From assembly GCA_050084515.1 (NCBI GenBank), contig CM114272.1, positions 31,930,001 to 31,994,000 on the forward strand: a stretch of DNA of 64,000 nt. The letters are read 5' to 3'. Made by a program: the position numbers and the translations under genes. This document shows positions 21,972 through 32,327 of the stretch, one piece after another (position 1 is the stretch's first letter; every line of letters starts with the position of its first letter). Origin of the DNA: Blasia pusilla. Its lineage: Eukaryota; Marchantiophyta; Marchantiopsida; Blasiales. Below the pieces are notes generated by a model. The model saw only the letters and a program-made list of their open reading frames with translations, did not search any database and was not told the origin of the DNA.

Positions 21972-24832
21972 TCATTTTAAATGCAAGCGGTCTAGCCAAT
22001 TCAGGCGCCTACGCAGGCTACGGTTCGGTGGTTCATTCCCCACAAACGGCTCAGGAAAGTGTGTGGCAATGTCATTAGCATTACCTTCAACGTGAGTGTT
22101 AGTCTCTACCTTGGCCTTGAGGTTCAAAACTGAATCTAAATCCTTCTGCACTAGTTGAAACAAGTGTTCTAGGAGCATATATGAGAATGGAACCCCAAGG
22201 GTAGCGTTTAGGCATTTCTCCATGATTTCTCGAACATCCTTGGTGGTGGTTTTTGGTGGCGGATCTCTTCCTGTAGGTTCAGCAAGCACATGGTCTTGTC
22301 CCTCATGCCCAATATCTCCATCTTCGTCTTCCTGATCTTCATCATGTAATTCATCCTTGTGTGGCTCTTGCACCAAATTTTCAAACCCACCCACTCTGCT
22401 TCCAAAGCGAGTTCCTAAGCAAGACAACAATCGAACTTCGTGGGCCACAGAGGAGAAGACATTTTACCTGCAGACGGAGTGTGTTAAAACAGATGCAATT
22501 CAGCTTGCTGAAATCTGATGTAAAGACCCTGAATCACATCAAAGACGGGTATGAAGACAGACCTGATGTTTACAAGTGAACCCTTCGTTGGCACGAGGAC
22601 ATGTACAAGCAGCATCTCTTGTATCGTAGTCGACCACATCATGCCAAACATCTCGCTTTGAAATACTTTTCACCTTCGCACATTTCCTTCCATCTACCAA
22701 ATCAAATGTGACATGATTATCCGGTATGTCATTTGCCCTTTTAATTGCCATGAGCATAACTTTTTGTATGGCCTTGTTTCTCACCATGCCTTCTCGTTTC
22801 AAGAAGCCTAGGTACCAGAAGAAATCTTCTATTTCACTAGTGAGCATTTGCACAAGCCATATCAGTTTTCTTGTTGGCTTGGTGGGCATGCTGGACGCTA
22901 GGTGCATTTTTAGAGTGTGGTGCCACCTTTCGATTGCAGCGTTCGTATCTTGGTTGGACCTTGCGTGCTTGCGGTATCCCTTGGTCCAGTTCAAAATTTT
23001 TGGATGCCACTAGCTTCCATAGTACTTCACAAAGTGTCGTTCTGATCCAACCCACTTGCGCATGAACCGATAGGAGGCGTCGATGGGATCTGCAATGGCA
23101 TATGCAAATTATTTATTAGTCACTGAGCGGTATGTGGAGGAAACCATCCAGGGAAAGAGAAAAGCATGTAAGTGTACTATCAGGGTGGTTGATGATATAC
23201 CTTCATCACGTGAGTACATTACAACACCCAAGTCTCTGTTCATGTCTGCTTTCGTAATTGGACAACGCACTCGTTGATGCAGATTCTTTAACCAGTTCTT
23301 GCGAACATGCCATAGGCAGAGGTCAATAGGGACACATGGAAATACATTTCGGATAGCAGATTGTTCCTCTTTCGATTCATCTACAATGAAGCATGAAGGC
23401 TTCCATTCATGTGCCTCTGTATCTTGCAGGCTCGAGTGTATATTCCTCTGTGCCCAGTCCTTGATTTGGGACAAGGTCTCTACCAGATCTTCGTGTTGAT
23501 GTTGTTGTAGGATTTCCCATACCAATGGCAAGCCATTCTGGAACTTATCAAAACCCTGCAATGTGAATAATTGATACTGTGAACACACATAACATAATGT
23601 TCAAAATAGAAGACAAATGAAAACAGGCACCAGGGTGTAAGTAAGAAAAATCGCACAAAAGGGAATGGTTACAGATGAAGATAAACGCATTGACTCACCT
23701 ATAATGTCCATTGAAAGTAGTGGAAATCACACATTTGAATCATGTATTCTTTGAATACACTTTACACTAAGTTCAAAACATCAAGCATTTCAAACAGTCC
23801 TTAAGTAGGAGCATTTCCGGTTCCCTGCTCCATGGCTCCATCAATTCTACAATAATGATAGGATCAAGGCCAACTAACCTCGTAGGTGTTTGTGCCATGG
23901 GTTGCGTCCATGGAGATGGCCCCGCCGTTCCCTAGCTCTAAGAGATTCTGGAGCATCCAAGGTGTGGAAAGTACAAGGCAAAAGGACTGGTTCAACTTGG
24001 AAATAGCCTCCCTGTAGTAAATTACATTCTCAGGATGTGCTTGTACCCAGTGATGAATTGCAGTAGCGTCATCGGTTCCGTCATATCCCCCTTCTCGCCT
24101 TCGCATAGAATGCTTAATATTTAGTATGTCTTGATGCTTGAGCATGGCGTCCCTACCCCATGCATGTTTCTGATTGGGGTTTTCACGGATGTGTACGCGA
24201 ATCCACCTCCTATGCTCTTTCATGATATTCTTGGGGCTTACATTCACTCGTAACAAGCGCTCTACAAAATCCCTGCAGTGCAAACTTAGTTTCGGGGCGA
24301 CAATTGCATTTGCAATATCTGCTGTCTTATCCAAGGCACCATGGCATATCTGACCTTCCTTGTCCACATGGTTTGAATGAAGATGCCTTATCATACAGAA
24401 ACCAGCACGATCTGCTGGATAGACTACAGCGAAGTGAAATTGGCATCCGCGTCCTTGAGATAGTCCAAGGCGTGTGCTCTTGTTTTCTGGCCTGCTACCC
24501 TTGCCCCCTATACGACGAATGTTAGGGTCAAAGACCTCGTTGGGCAAAGATGTCCAAATCGAACCCCTACAATCATGCGGTCCATATGCGCACCAATATC
24601 GAATGGTAAGATTCTTGTGTCCTAATTTATCAGTCTTGCTGATTCGGAAAGTAGTCTGATAATGCGGTCTATATTCTTCACCACGGATGAAGTCATGTAC
24701 CCTTTCAGCAGGAATCCATGCTTCCTTTCGGTCACCATACCAAATGAGGTGTTCTCTTAAAAAAGGACTAGGCGGTGGGGTCTGGATAGTATCACATTGT
24801 AATGTAGTGGAATATTTTGTGTATTTCACCAT
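21972..24832 (-). pseudogene. Mutator-like (MULE) transposase with nonsense codon
   Basis: Exons join in frame: 24832-23879 (ATG at 24832), 23576-23201 and 23089-22563, followed by a poorly resolved C-terminal part down to 21972. Exon 1 has Cys/His-containing N-terminal sequence (YWCAYGPHDC..., RHLHSNH) and ends in SMDATHGTNTYE, the first catalytic-Asp motif of the MULE DDE domain. Exon 2 continues YQLFTLQGFDKFQNG and contains FIVDESKEEQSAI and LCLWHVRKNW, the second Asp and the C..H motif. Exon 3 ends with the SWIM zinc finger CTCPRANEGFTCKHQ. An in-frame TAG at 23010-23012 splits exon 3, and after the SWIM finger the frame carrying GTRFGSRVGGF is offset, suggesting a frameshift near 22,425. 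The family cuts and pastes elements with long terminal inverted repeats. This copy looks inactive unless the TAG is read through. Confidence 0.88.
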
Positions 24833-25167
24833 GGTGACAGAGTGGATACAGATTTGCAAGGGCTTTGAGAAGCTGCCAATCACAAGAAGAAAAGAAGAAC
24901 ACAATGAGGTCTGTGTTCGGACATGCAGATTTCCTCCTAATTACCAAAAACACACGAAGCATGCATAGGGATTACTTAGCGATACTTAGTATCATTCATA
25001 TATCCGTGAAATCCTAGCAGTGAGGTACAGCATGCTTTCAAATACATAAACTCAGGTTTAAGGGAAGACTTCTTCTGATCAAACAAAGGGCAGAACAAGA
25101 AACCAGCTTCTGCTGCCACTACAAAAAACAAATTTGAGGGGTAGAGATACATACCTTTCAAATCATA

Positions 25168-25590
25168 GTATAAACCGTACTCAGGTTGAGGTTTAGCTCA
25201 TTCGCTCTACGCACCAAACACATGGGAGCCTTCTTTGTCCGTCAAAAGCTCGAAGAAACTCTCGTTTTATTTTCTACGTTTAACTAATCCAAACATGCAG
25301 CTAATCCAATGCCCGAACGTTTAGGAATCCGAAATCTTCTTAATCCGAAAATGATTCTTAATCGCCACTAATAATAGTATAAAACGTACTCAAGTAGAAT
25401 GTTCAGCTTGGAGCCAAACAGATTGGAGCCTTTTTATCCGTCAGACTATGGTTTTTTCTTCTACGTTTAGCTAATCCAAACACGCAGCTATTCAGATCCA
25501 ATGCCCGAACATTTCGGAACATCCAATCCCTGATCGACGAAGGCTCTTCTTAATCCAAAAATTGATTCTTAATCCTCACTCATCCAACCT
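25168..25590. repeat. two ~205-bp subterminal tandem copies
   Basis: Copy 1 (about 25168-25378) and copy 2 (about 25379-25590) share ACTCA, GGAGCC, TATCCGTCA/TGTCCGTCA, TTTTCTACGTTTAACTAATC, CAATGCCCGAAC and TTCTTAATCC in order. They are diverged with small indels. Confidence 0.75.
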
Positions 25591-25640
25591 TCCCGAACCT
25601 CCCTGTCTGATCCTCGCTAATCCTATCTTCCTCTGAAGAA

Positions 25641-25770
25641 TTTGCTAATCCACATTGTAAACCCACCCTAACACGAATAGCGGTACTGATGCATTTGCTA
25701 ATCCGCATGGTGAACCCACCCTAACACGAAGAGCGGTTCTGAAGCATTTGCTAATCCGCATGGTAAACCG
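25641..25770. repeat. 2.5 copies of a 53-bp tandem unit
   Basis: Units start at 25641, 25694 and 25747 with TTTGCTAATCC and share AACCCACCCTAACACGAA. The third is partial and ends just inside the right inverted repeat. Confidence 0.9.
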
Positions 25771-25903
25771 ACGACGCTGAATTTGTTTTTTCAAAACGGG
25801 ATGGCGGGAGAGTATGGGTGAGGGGACGGACTGCGATAGGGAACGGAATTACGAATAGACGGAGTGTGATACGGAACGGAAAACTACACGGACGGAATTT
25901 ATT

Positions 25904-26131
25904 CCGTCCATCCCTCCATCCGTCCTTCCGTCTGGGGTCCGTCCGTCCGTCCATCCGAAGCTCCATCCGTCCGTCCATCCGAAGCTCTGTCCGTCCGTCC
26001 TTGAAGGTCGATATCCGTTGTCTGCTGCCGGTATTTCCGACCCTAGTCCCGTGCCGAACCGCCTGCACCTAAGGCATAGTCTACGCAGCCTTAAATGCAT
26101 GGCCGCGGCTATCTATGGCTTTCGGCCCAGG
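25904..26131 (-). repeat. right terminal inverted repeat of MULE unit
   Basis: Plus strand reads CCGTCCATCC-type tetranucleotides (25904-26003) and then ~125 bp ending ATCTATGGCTTTCGGCCCAG. Its reverse complement matches the left repeat over the unique part, including TAGATAGCCGCGGCCATGC. Confidence 0.85.
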
Positions 26132-26519
26132 GGGATGTGCAGTTTTGAATTATAATTGAATTTGGGCAATATTAAATATATTCTAACTAGAGAGTGTTTT
26201 CTTATTTATAAATATCTCTGGTTTGACACGTGATAACTAAACGAAAAAAAATGTTTCACCTTTTATGAAATAAAAATATTTTTGCGCACAACTTCTTGGT
26301 CCCTTCGCTCATGGGAGGTGCATGGCACACATTGCCCATTAGTAGGTTTTAACACCGATGTGATTGGCTTAAAGAGACAGGTGTCCGTACGGTGCACGAA
26401 TGTATCGTTTTGAATTATCTTTTAGAGTATACAATTTAATTGAAGTAATCCTATTGGTCCAAAAAACAAGTAATTCTATTGGCTAAACTTTACATGTGTC
26501 GAAAGAATGATCATCTCAA

Positions 26520-26580
26520 AATGAAGAGGCACTCTCCAATAATAATATAGACTAGAGGGTTTCCCGTGTTATGCTCCGGT
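26520..26580 (-). repeat. Helitron-like 3' end abutting a Helitron-like 5' end
   Basis: On the minus strand, ...CCGGAGCATAACACGGGAAA then CCCTCTAG ends at 26552. TCTATATTATTATTGGAGAG follows directly from 26551. CTAG is a CTRR-type Helitron 3' terminus and TC is the 5' terminus; the second sequence belongs to a family seen at several other places in this window. A partial GC stem (CCGG/CGGG) precedes CTAG. Confidence 0.55.
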
Positions 26581-27038
26581 GATCTTCAAATTTTAAAAAA
26601 CCTCCGCTCTTCCATTCTTTTCTCCTTAATTGTCTCCTTTTCTTAAAATGACACGTGTCGACATCATAAAAACCCTTAGAGCGCATCGGTGTCAACACAT
26701 GAGGAGGGTTTCCTCAAACCCATCCTCTTTTAATTATACAGATAAATGTTTATATTTGGTAATTTTAATCGATAAAATTACTTGACATTGATTTATAATA
26801 GCATTTACAAGTAATTATGGGAGGTAATTCAAAGTTGTACATTGTAGGGATTTATCATATTATAAATGGCGTTAGCCCATTTTGAAGGGGGTTGCTCCTG
26901 CTACCACCTGTTCAAAGGCTTTAAATGTGTCCAAATGTTATTGGTAGATTCTTGTCCTTTTCTATCTCGTTTTCTATTGGTTAATTTTTACATTCAAAAG
27001 TACTTGAGATAGGGAATTGCATGCTTTATACTTTCCCA

Positions 27039-27243
27039 CATTTAAAAATTAGGTCATCCTCATCAAAGACTTTAACATTCGCAGTGGAACTCACATGTAT
27101 AATATTTTTCCCATATAAAAAAATGTCAGTCCTTATTACAAACTTTTACGTTCGTAGTTCTAACAGTGACATGCATAATATTCTACTCACATTAAAAAAT
27201 GTCAATCCTCATTACAAACTTTAACATTCGTAGTTCTGACCGG
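27039..27243. repeat. ~2.7 copies of a 76-bp tandem unit
   Basis: Units start near 27039, 27115 and 27190. Each has CATTTAAAA/CATATAAAA-like sequence, (T)CA(G)TCCT.AT.A.AAACTTTAACATTCG, AGT..CTC and a CATGTATAATATT segment. AT-rich and non-coding. Confidence 0.8.
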
Positions 27244-29218
27244 GATTGGCATGCACCAACGTGCCAATGTATTTATTCAGCCCATTATCAATCATAGTCA
27301 ATAATATTTAGGAGAGTACCTTTTGTCCATGCTAAGGTTGTTACTGACTGAAAATTTGAATCTGCAGTCACAACATTTCTAACATTTTTTACCTGCATCC
27401 TCGAGGTCCTGCCATTGGGTGGATTTGGGAGCTTCCAAAGTGGGGGCTATTTATTTTCGGTCGGACTGTTCAAGACATTATTTTGTAACCGGAATTTGGC
27501 CCTTTTGACACTTTGGAGGACCTTCGCTTAGTATTTCTCAATGATATCTAACCCATATGGAAAGATAGCGATCTTTCAATTTGACGAGAACATTTGCATC
27601 TATTCTACTATTCCTATCTCATATTACAAAATCATATCTCAATGCCAACCTTCTTACCAATCTCTCTGTATGATCCTAATCAACATGACCACAAAAATTT
27701 TTTGAATAAATCTATTAACACGTGTCGAACAAAGGAATAGTCATGAAGAATTGCATCCTCCAACTAGTATATAAAGATAGATATAGATACATAAAAGAAT
27801 GAAGGAGTGTTTGTCCTCATCCGGAGAGAGGTCTTGAGGATATAAGGAAAAATATTTATTTTTTAATTTAGTCCATATGTGTGGATTGGACAAAGATTTA
27901 GAGCATGGTCGGCTTTTTCTCCCTTTCGGAAGAGAAGTGAGTAGCCTAATATAATTATTCACTACTAGGCCTGGTGGATGGAGTCCTCGCGAGGAACAAC
28001 AACTCTTGCTGTCATCACCAACATATAGCCCTCAAACGACTCATAATTCTTAGATCAAACCCTTGTTGAGATCCCATCATGAATAGCTAAGTCTATGACG
28101 CCCAAACTAGCCAGGACTCACGAAGCGAGTCATGATTGTAGATCCAAAGAGGAAATATCCATATTGATATGCGTGTAACTCATGTATCAATCAATGGAGC
28201 AGCACTACTTTAAAAGGAGCTCACTCAATCAAGCCACGATTGACATTATTCCTCATTATATTTCTTTTGAGAATTAATCACTCATAATTTTGATACCAAC
28301 TATTTTTCTCTTGAGATTTTTATGCAAAATCAAAGTACCTCCCCCATCTTCAATTCCTCTCAAATTTTTTGATTGCAACATTTTTCTTCAATTTTGAAAT
28401 TTTACATTCATTTCAATAATTCATCATCTCAATAGAGATGCCTTGCCCCCAAGGTAGAGACCACCAAATGCATACGGAAAGTGGCTAAGCTTGCTAGGTA
28501 ATCTCAGAAGTGAAGACGCATGCTCCTTAAAATTTTACGTCCTATTATGAAGTTGGTCTAAATAGTAACTACAAAATAGCACTATATAGAGCAATGTCTA
28601 GGTGGAGCCAAGACATGTTGATGTACATCAAGTTGTACGCTTGTAGGAAAAGAATTTACATTGAAACCCATTCTTTGCTACTCACATGGACTGTGCCATT
28701 GTGTCTTTACTTTCATGTGTAAGGCTTGGCGCAATTCCTTCCTCCCGCCCTCTCTAAGAATTCAGAGCATCCGCTAAGAAAACCCGACTTAACATGACGG
28801 ATTAAGCGATCGATTACGCTTATAGCACGCTCAATTGCAACTCATGTCGCTGTAGCAACATAATAAACTCACAACAAGATGATCAAGGCCCAATTCAAGG
28901 GCTATAATCTGTAAGGTGAGAGAAAGTTTGGAGAGGAGCAGTATTGTAGCTAACTGGATCCTTCCTCAAAATCTATAAAGCCGTCTCACACCTACAAGCG
29001 CCATGCGATCAACGAGCAAGAGCAAGCATATTAATAGAGCAACTTGCACAAAACAACTTTCCCCACCTTGAAATCTCTAAGGTGCTTCCTTCCTAAACAA
29101 TCAGTATCAGGACTTTCTCTCCCATGCAACCCACAAGCTGATAGTGTAGAGGCCAAAGAGTAGACACGAGCGCGTCGATTTGCGTTATGCACTGAACCTA
29201 GGCCGCTTACATCCCTTT

Positions 29219-29312
29219 TAGGGTTAATCGAGCAAAGAAGGGTGAGAGGGATAATGAACCCTAATTGGAGAGGCATACCTTGATGACCCCTTCTTTGTTC
29301 GATTAACCCTCT
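29219..29312. repeat. fold-back: 23-bp arms, ~45-bp loop
   Basis: AGGGTTAATCGAGCAAAGAA plus GGG (from 29219) is mirrored by CCCTTCTTTGTTCGATTAAC plus CCT (to ~29310), with 22 of 23 pairs. It could be a small MITE-like fold-back or the stem of a hairpin transcript. No coding function is seen. Confidence 0.8.
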
Positions 29313-29356
29313 ATGACTTACAAGGAGATTTGACGATATTTGTTACTTGACCCATT

Positions 29357-29386
29357 CCTTACACCTAGGCTAGGCTAGGTGTAAGG
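29357..29386. repeat. perfect 12-bp inverted repeat
   Basis: CCTTACACCTAG, spacer GCTAGG, CTAGGTGTAAGG. It lies 45 bp after the larger fold-back. Confidence 0.9.
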
Positions 29387-29877
29387 TTTGGGTTAGGATC
29401 GGGATGATTTTTATTTTATTTTTCAACTTCTACCTGATTTTTTTAATTACTTCTATCTTTCTTCATGTTTTCTTTAACTTCTACTTTTACTCCATTTATT
29501 TATACTTCTACCCTCGTCTTTTTTTTACTTCTATCTTCCTTAGATTTTTTCCCTTCTACCTTTGTTCTTATTTAATGAATGTTGATTATCAAATTGGTTT
29601 ACCTCCCGAATTGTTTTAAGGAAACAAAAATTTCTTTTAAAATTGTTATAACTTCTAAAAGAACAATCTTTGATGGTGCTTACTCCCCTTTTTGTTCTGT
29701 CTTATGTAGATGGCGAGTCTTGACTACATATCGGTTTTTCTCACAATAGCCATAGTTAGGTTGTCAAATTATTTGGCATAACTCTTAACTCCATTGGGGC
29801 ACTCAAAAAGTTAGGACCCTAAATATCAATGCAGTTGTAGGAAAATTAAATGTTTTTCTAGCCTTCTTTGGGTATGC

Positions 29878-31000
29878 ATGGATAGATGGGTATGTAGCAA
29901 GAAGATATGTTTTGAGGATTGTGGTCGTATGGAGGTAGAAGTGACTGTGGTTGTCCAACATTTCGAGAGGCTGTTTCCACCTTCATTCGTGATTGGGAAA
30001 TGTCATTGGTTCATCCATTTGGCCAAAGAGGTTGGCATAGCCAGACTTGTGCATTGTAGATGAATATATTTTATGGAGCATTACATACATTGACTATAAA
30101 GGGAAGTATGGTAGAGAGCCACGCATTAGGTAAGGTCATGTTTTACATGATTTAAGTTGTTAGTTCATCTTCATATTGGCACACCAGTAGAATTGACACT
30201 TAAGATGACAGATGATGAACGAGAATACGGGGCATATATAGTGGTATATTCAAGTGAGACACACCGCCCCCAAACACATACTTTTGTTCTTATGAATAAC
30301 TCATATATGATGGAGTAATCAGGTATGTATAACAAGTAGAGGGACGCACGCCTCGAAACAACAAGATGGGTACGATTTCCCTAGTTAGAACCTACATAAT
30401 TGATATTCTTTATTAACATCATCACGGTGTTGGAGAGGACATTGCTGTAGATTATCTTGCATTGGACCCTAATGCTATGGAGAGAGTCATAAGTCCCCTT
30501 ACTAATGCTCAATCATTCTCATAGTTACAAGGGGATTCTCTACATTTTTTGAATCAATGCATTAGGCGAGCAAAATACACAAACTCGAGATATTATGGTA
30601 TGTTGCACTTTTAAGCAAGAGCATCTTGATACGACACAAATATTGTTAGAGGGGACCTCACATATTTTGAAGTTTTGGAGGAGGTAAGAAAGTTGGACTC
30701 AATCACCTTCTAATTGATTTCCTTGATATGCCGATGATATCGGATACTCCTATGGGATCCCACACCCTCCATCATTATAGATGATTGTGATGTGTTTAGG
30801 ATGGACATCCCTTTCCGCAAAAAATACGATATAGAGACCTATGGACCCTTTGTCTTTCCCTCGCAAGTGAAGCAATGTTTTTGCATCAATCAACCGTCCT
30901 TTGACGAGTGAAAGTATATTGTGACTCATGTCACGACAAGTAGACAAGCTTTGCAAAAAGTGGATATTGTGTGTTGCAATGTAGATTGACAGACATAACA
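29878..31000 (+). pseudogene. CACTA (En/Spm-type) transposase remnant
   Basis: A frame at 29878 reads EVEVTVVVQHFERLFPPSFV, then HWFIHLAKEVGIARLVHCR, stop, then MNIFYGALHTLTIKGSMVES. This resembles the DUF4218 region of plant CACTA transposases (LEKIFPPSFF...HL..E....GPVHYRWMYP). Further on, across several stops and shifts, YGPFVFPSQVKQCF (near 30840) resembles the DUF4216 segment found C-terminal in the same proteins. Only a few hundred codons survive and the terminal repeats were not identified, so it is a degenerate fragment. Function in the host is not expected. Confidence 0.55.
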
Positions 31001-32027
31001 AATTGCATGATCTTTTATTACAATCTAATGGATATTTCATGTATGCAATTGACTAAGTCCCTAAGTCTACTTGTATAACATAATCAAGCGATGCTCTCCG
31101 ATTTGCATAATTTCCTCCATTGATATGCTTCCTAAAATATTGAGTCCATCATCAACTATCTAAGGGCTAGCCGCATTACTCAACATAGTGACGAGACGTG
31201 CATCTTTCATCCCTGGAAGTGTATGCAATTGCACTTTGGTCTTCCTTATCCTTCTCCTCTATGTATGCTTAATTATATATGCGAGAATCCCATCGATGCA
31301 AAGGATATCCATATTCTTTGAGGTGCATATGGTGGAGACTGAATTGCGACCCATAATGTGATTAGAGAGGCAATAACATCAATGGCTTGTATAGTAGGTT
31401 ACATCTCTATGTCCTATCTTCTACTATACAAGTAACCTCTTATCAACGAAGTTGATCTTGTTATGTCACGATGTAACTTCCATCTACTAGGTAATGTGGT
31501 GGTTGTTGATCCACCATATTTTGACTTTGTGTGTCAAGTTGCACACAATGAAGATTTTACGACCACTGCAACAACAAGAACCAAGGAGTTAAGTTATGCA
31601 GTGAGACATATCACCGATGGATTTATTCATCCTCTATTGGAATTTTCTAAGCATTTGCATGTGTCTTTTGATAATTTCTTGAAAATGTGTGCTCATCATT
31701 CCCTAGAAAGTATTCAACTTGCCCCCTTTCATAGTCCCTCTCTCTCTGCTTTCATCATTATTTTCTTAGAATGCATTTCATTGGCATTACAATTTGCAAA
31801 AACATTGGCTTTGATATGTTGACCCAAAATGCTTGATGGTTTCTCATCTCTTCACATTTGACCAACCTCTAGTGCTCATGTCAAACTTATTAAAACTAGT
31901 AGTCGAATAACTCGTTGAATTGTATTTTGATTACCATGTTCTTTTCATTTGTTACCTCTTCTCACTTTTGGAGTGTTAATTTCTTTTTTTCTCTTCTTTT
32001 GAGAAATTTTTTTATATAAAATGTACA

Positions 32028-32100
32028 TCTATGTTATTATCGGAGAGTGCCCCTTTATTTTTCAAACTCTTTTCCTCTTGACACTTGACATTCTCAGCCA
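32028..32100 (+). repeat. Helitron-like 5' end
   Basis: TCTATGTTATTATCGGAGAG followed by TGCCCC, a CAAACTC motif and TTGACAC. Same order as the copies at 32328, 45047 and 62287. Confidence 0.55.
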
Positions 32101-32210
32101 ATAAGATTGTTCGCCTTATGAACCAAAAGAGTTTTTCAAATTTGATTTAAAAAAATATTGGAATTTTTTATTTAAAAATATAAATTAAAAACCATGCTTA
32201 ACAACACTAA

Positions 32211-32270
32211 TCTATGTTCTTATGGGAAAATGCCTCTTCATTTTGCAAACTCTTGATATTTGAAAATTAC
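32211..32270 (+). repeat. Helitron-like 5' end, diverged
   Basis: TCTATGTTCTTATGGGAAAA, then TGCCTCTTCATTTTGCAAAC. More diverged than the flanking copies but in the same register and orientation. Confidence 0.5.
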
Positions 32271-32327
32271 AATTAATAAGATGATGTGCATTTTGAACCA
32301 AGAAAAATGTTCAAAATTAATTTAAAA

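Larger units (their letters stand above)
24833..25903. other. promoter side of transposase and subterminal repeats
   Basis: This lies between the transposase ATG and the right inverted repeat and should contain the transposase promoter; no TATA box is claimed. It holds two tandem repeat systems, listed separately. Confidence 0.5.
12121..26131. mobile_element. ~14 kb MULE unit with long terminal inverted repeats
   Basis: The two ends are inverted copies of each other (12121-~12400 and 25904-26131). Each consists of ~125 bp of unique sequence, about 88% identical by hand alignment, followed inward by a tract of GGAC/GGAT-type tetranucleotides. The interior encodes a Mutator-like transposase on the minus strand and decayed exons of another gene set on the plus strand. 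Long inverted repeats plus a MULE transposase fit a Mutator-superfamily element with cargo. No clean 8-11 bp target duplication was found; the best candidate is GGAGAGTGC left versus GGGATGTGC right (6 of 9). Nonsense codons and a probable frameshift in the coding parts argue that the copy is inactive. Whether the whole 14 kb moved as one unit is inference. Confidence 0.7.
26132..29877. other. AT-rich transposon-derived DNA, no supported gene
   Basis: No coding frame of substance. It contains a Helitron-like end junction (26551/26552), a similar end at 26742 (minus), a 76-bp tandem repeat (27039-27243) and two fold-back structures (29219-29312, 29357-29386). 27.3-29.2 kb shows nothing I can name. 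Confidence 0.5.
31001..32327. other. AT-rich DNA with Helitron-like 5' ends
   Basis: A 119-codon plus frame (31463-31822) shows no recognised domain and is not called. Two Helitron-like 5' ends are listed separately (32028 and 32211). Confidence 0.4.

Noticed and set aside
31463-31822. 119-codon frame after the CACTA fragment
   Set aside because: Not recognised and embedded in broken transposon DNA.
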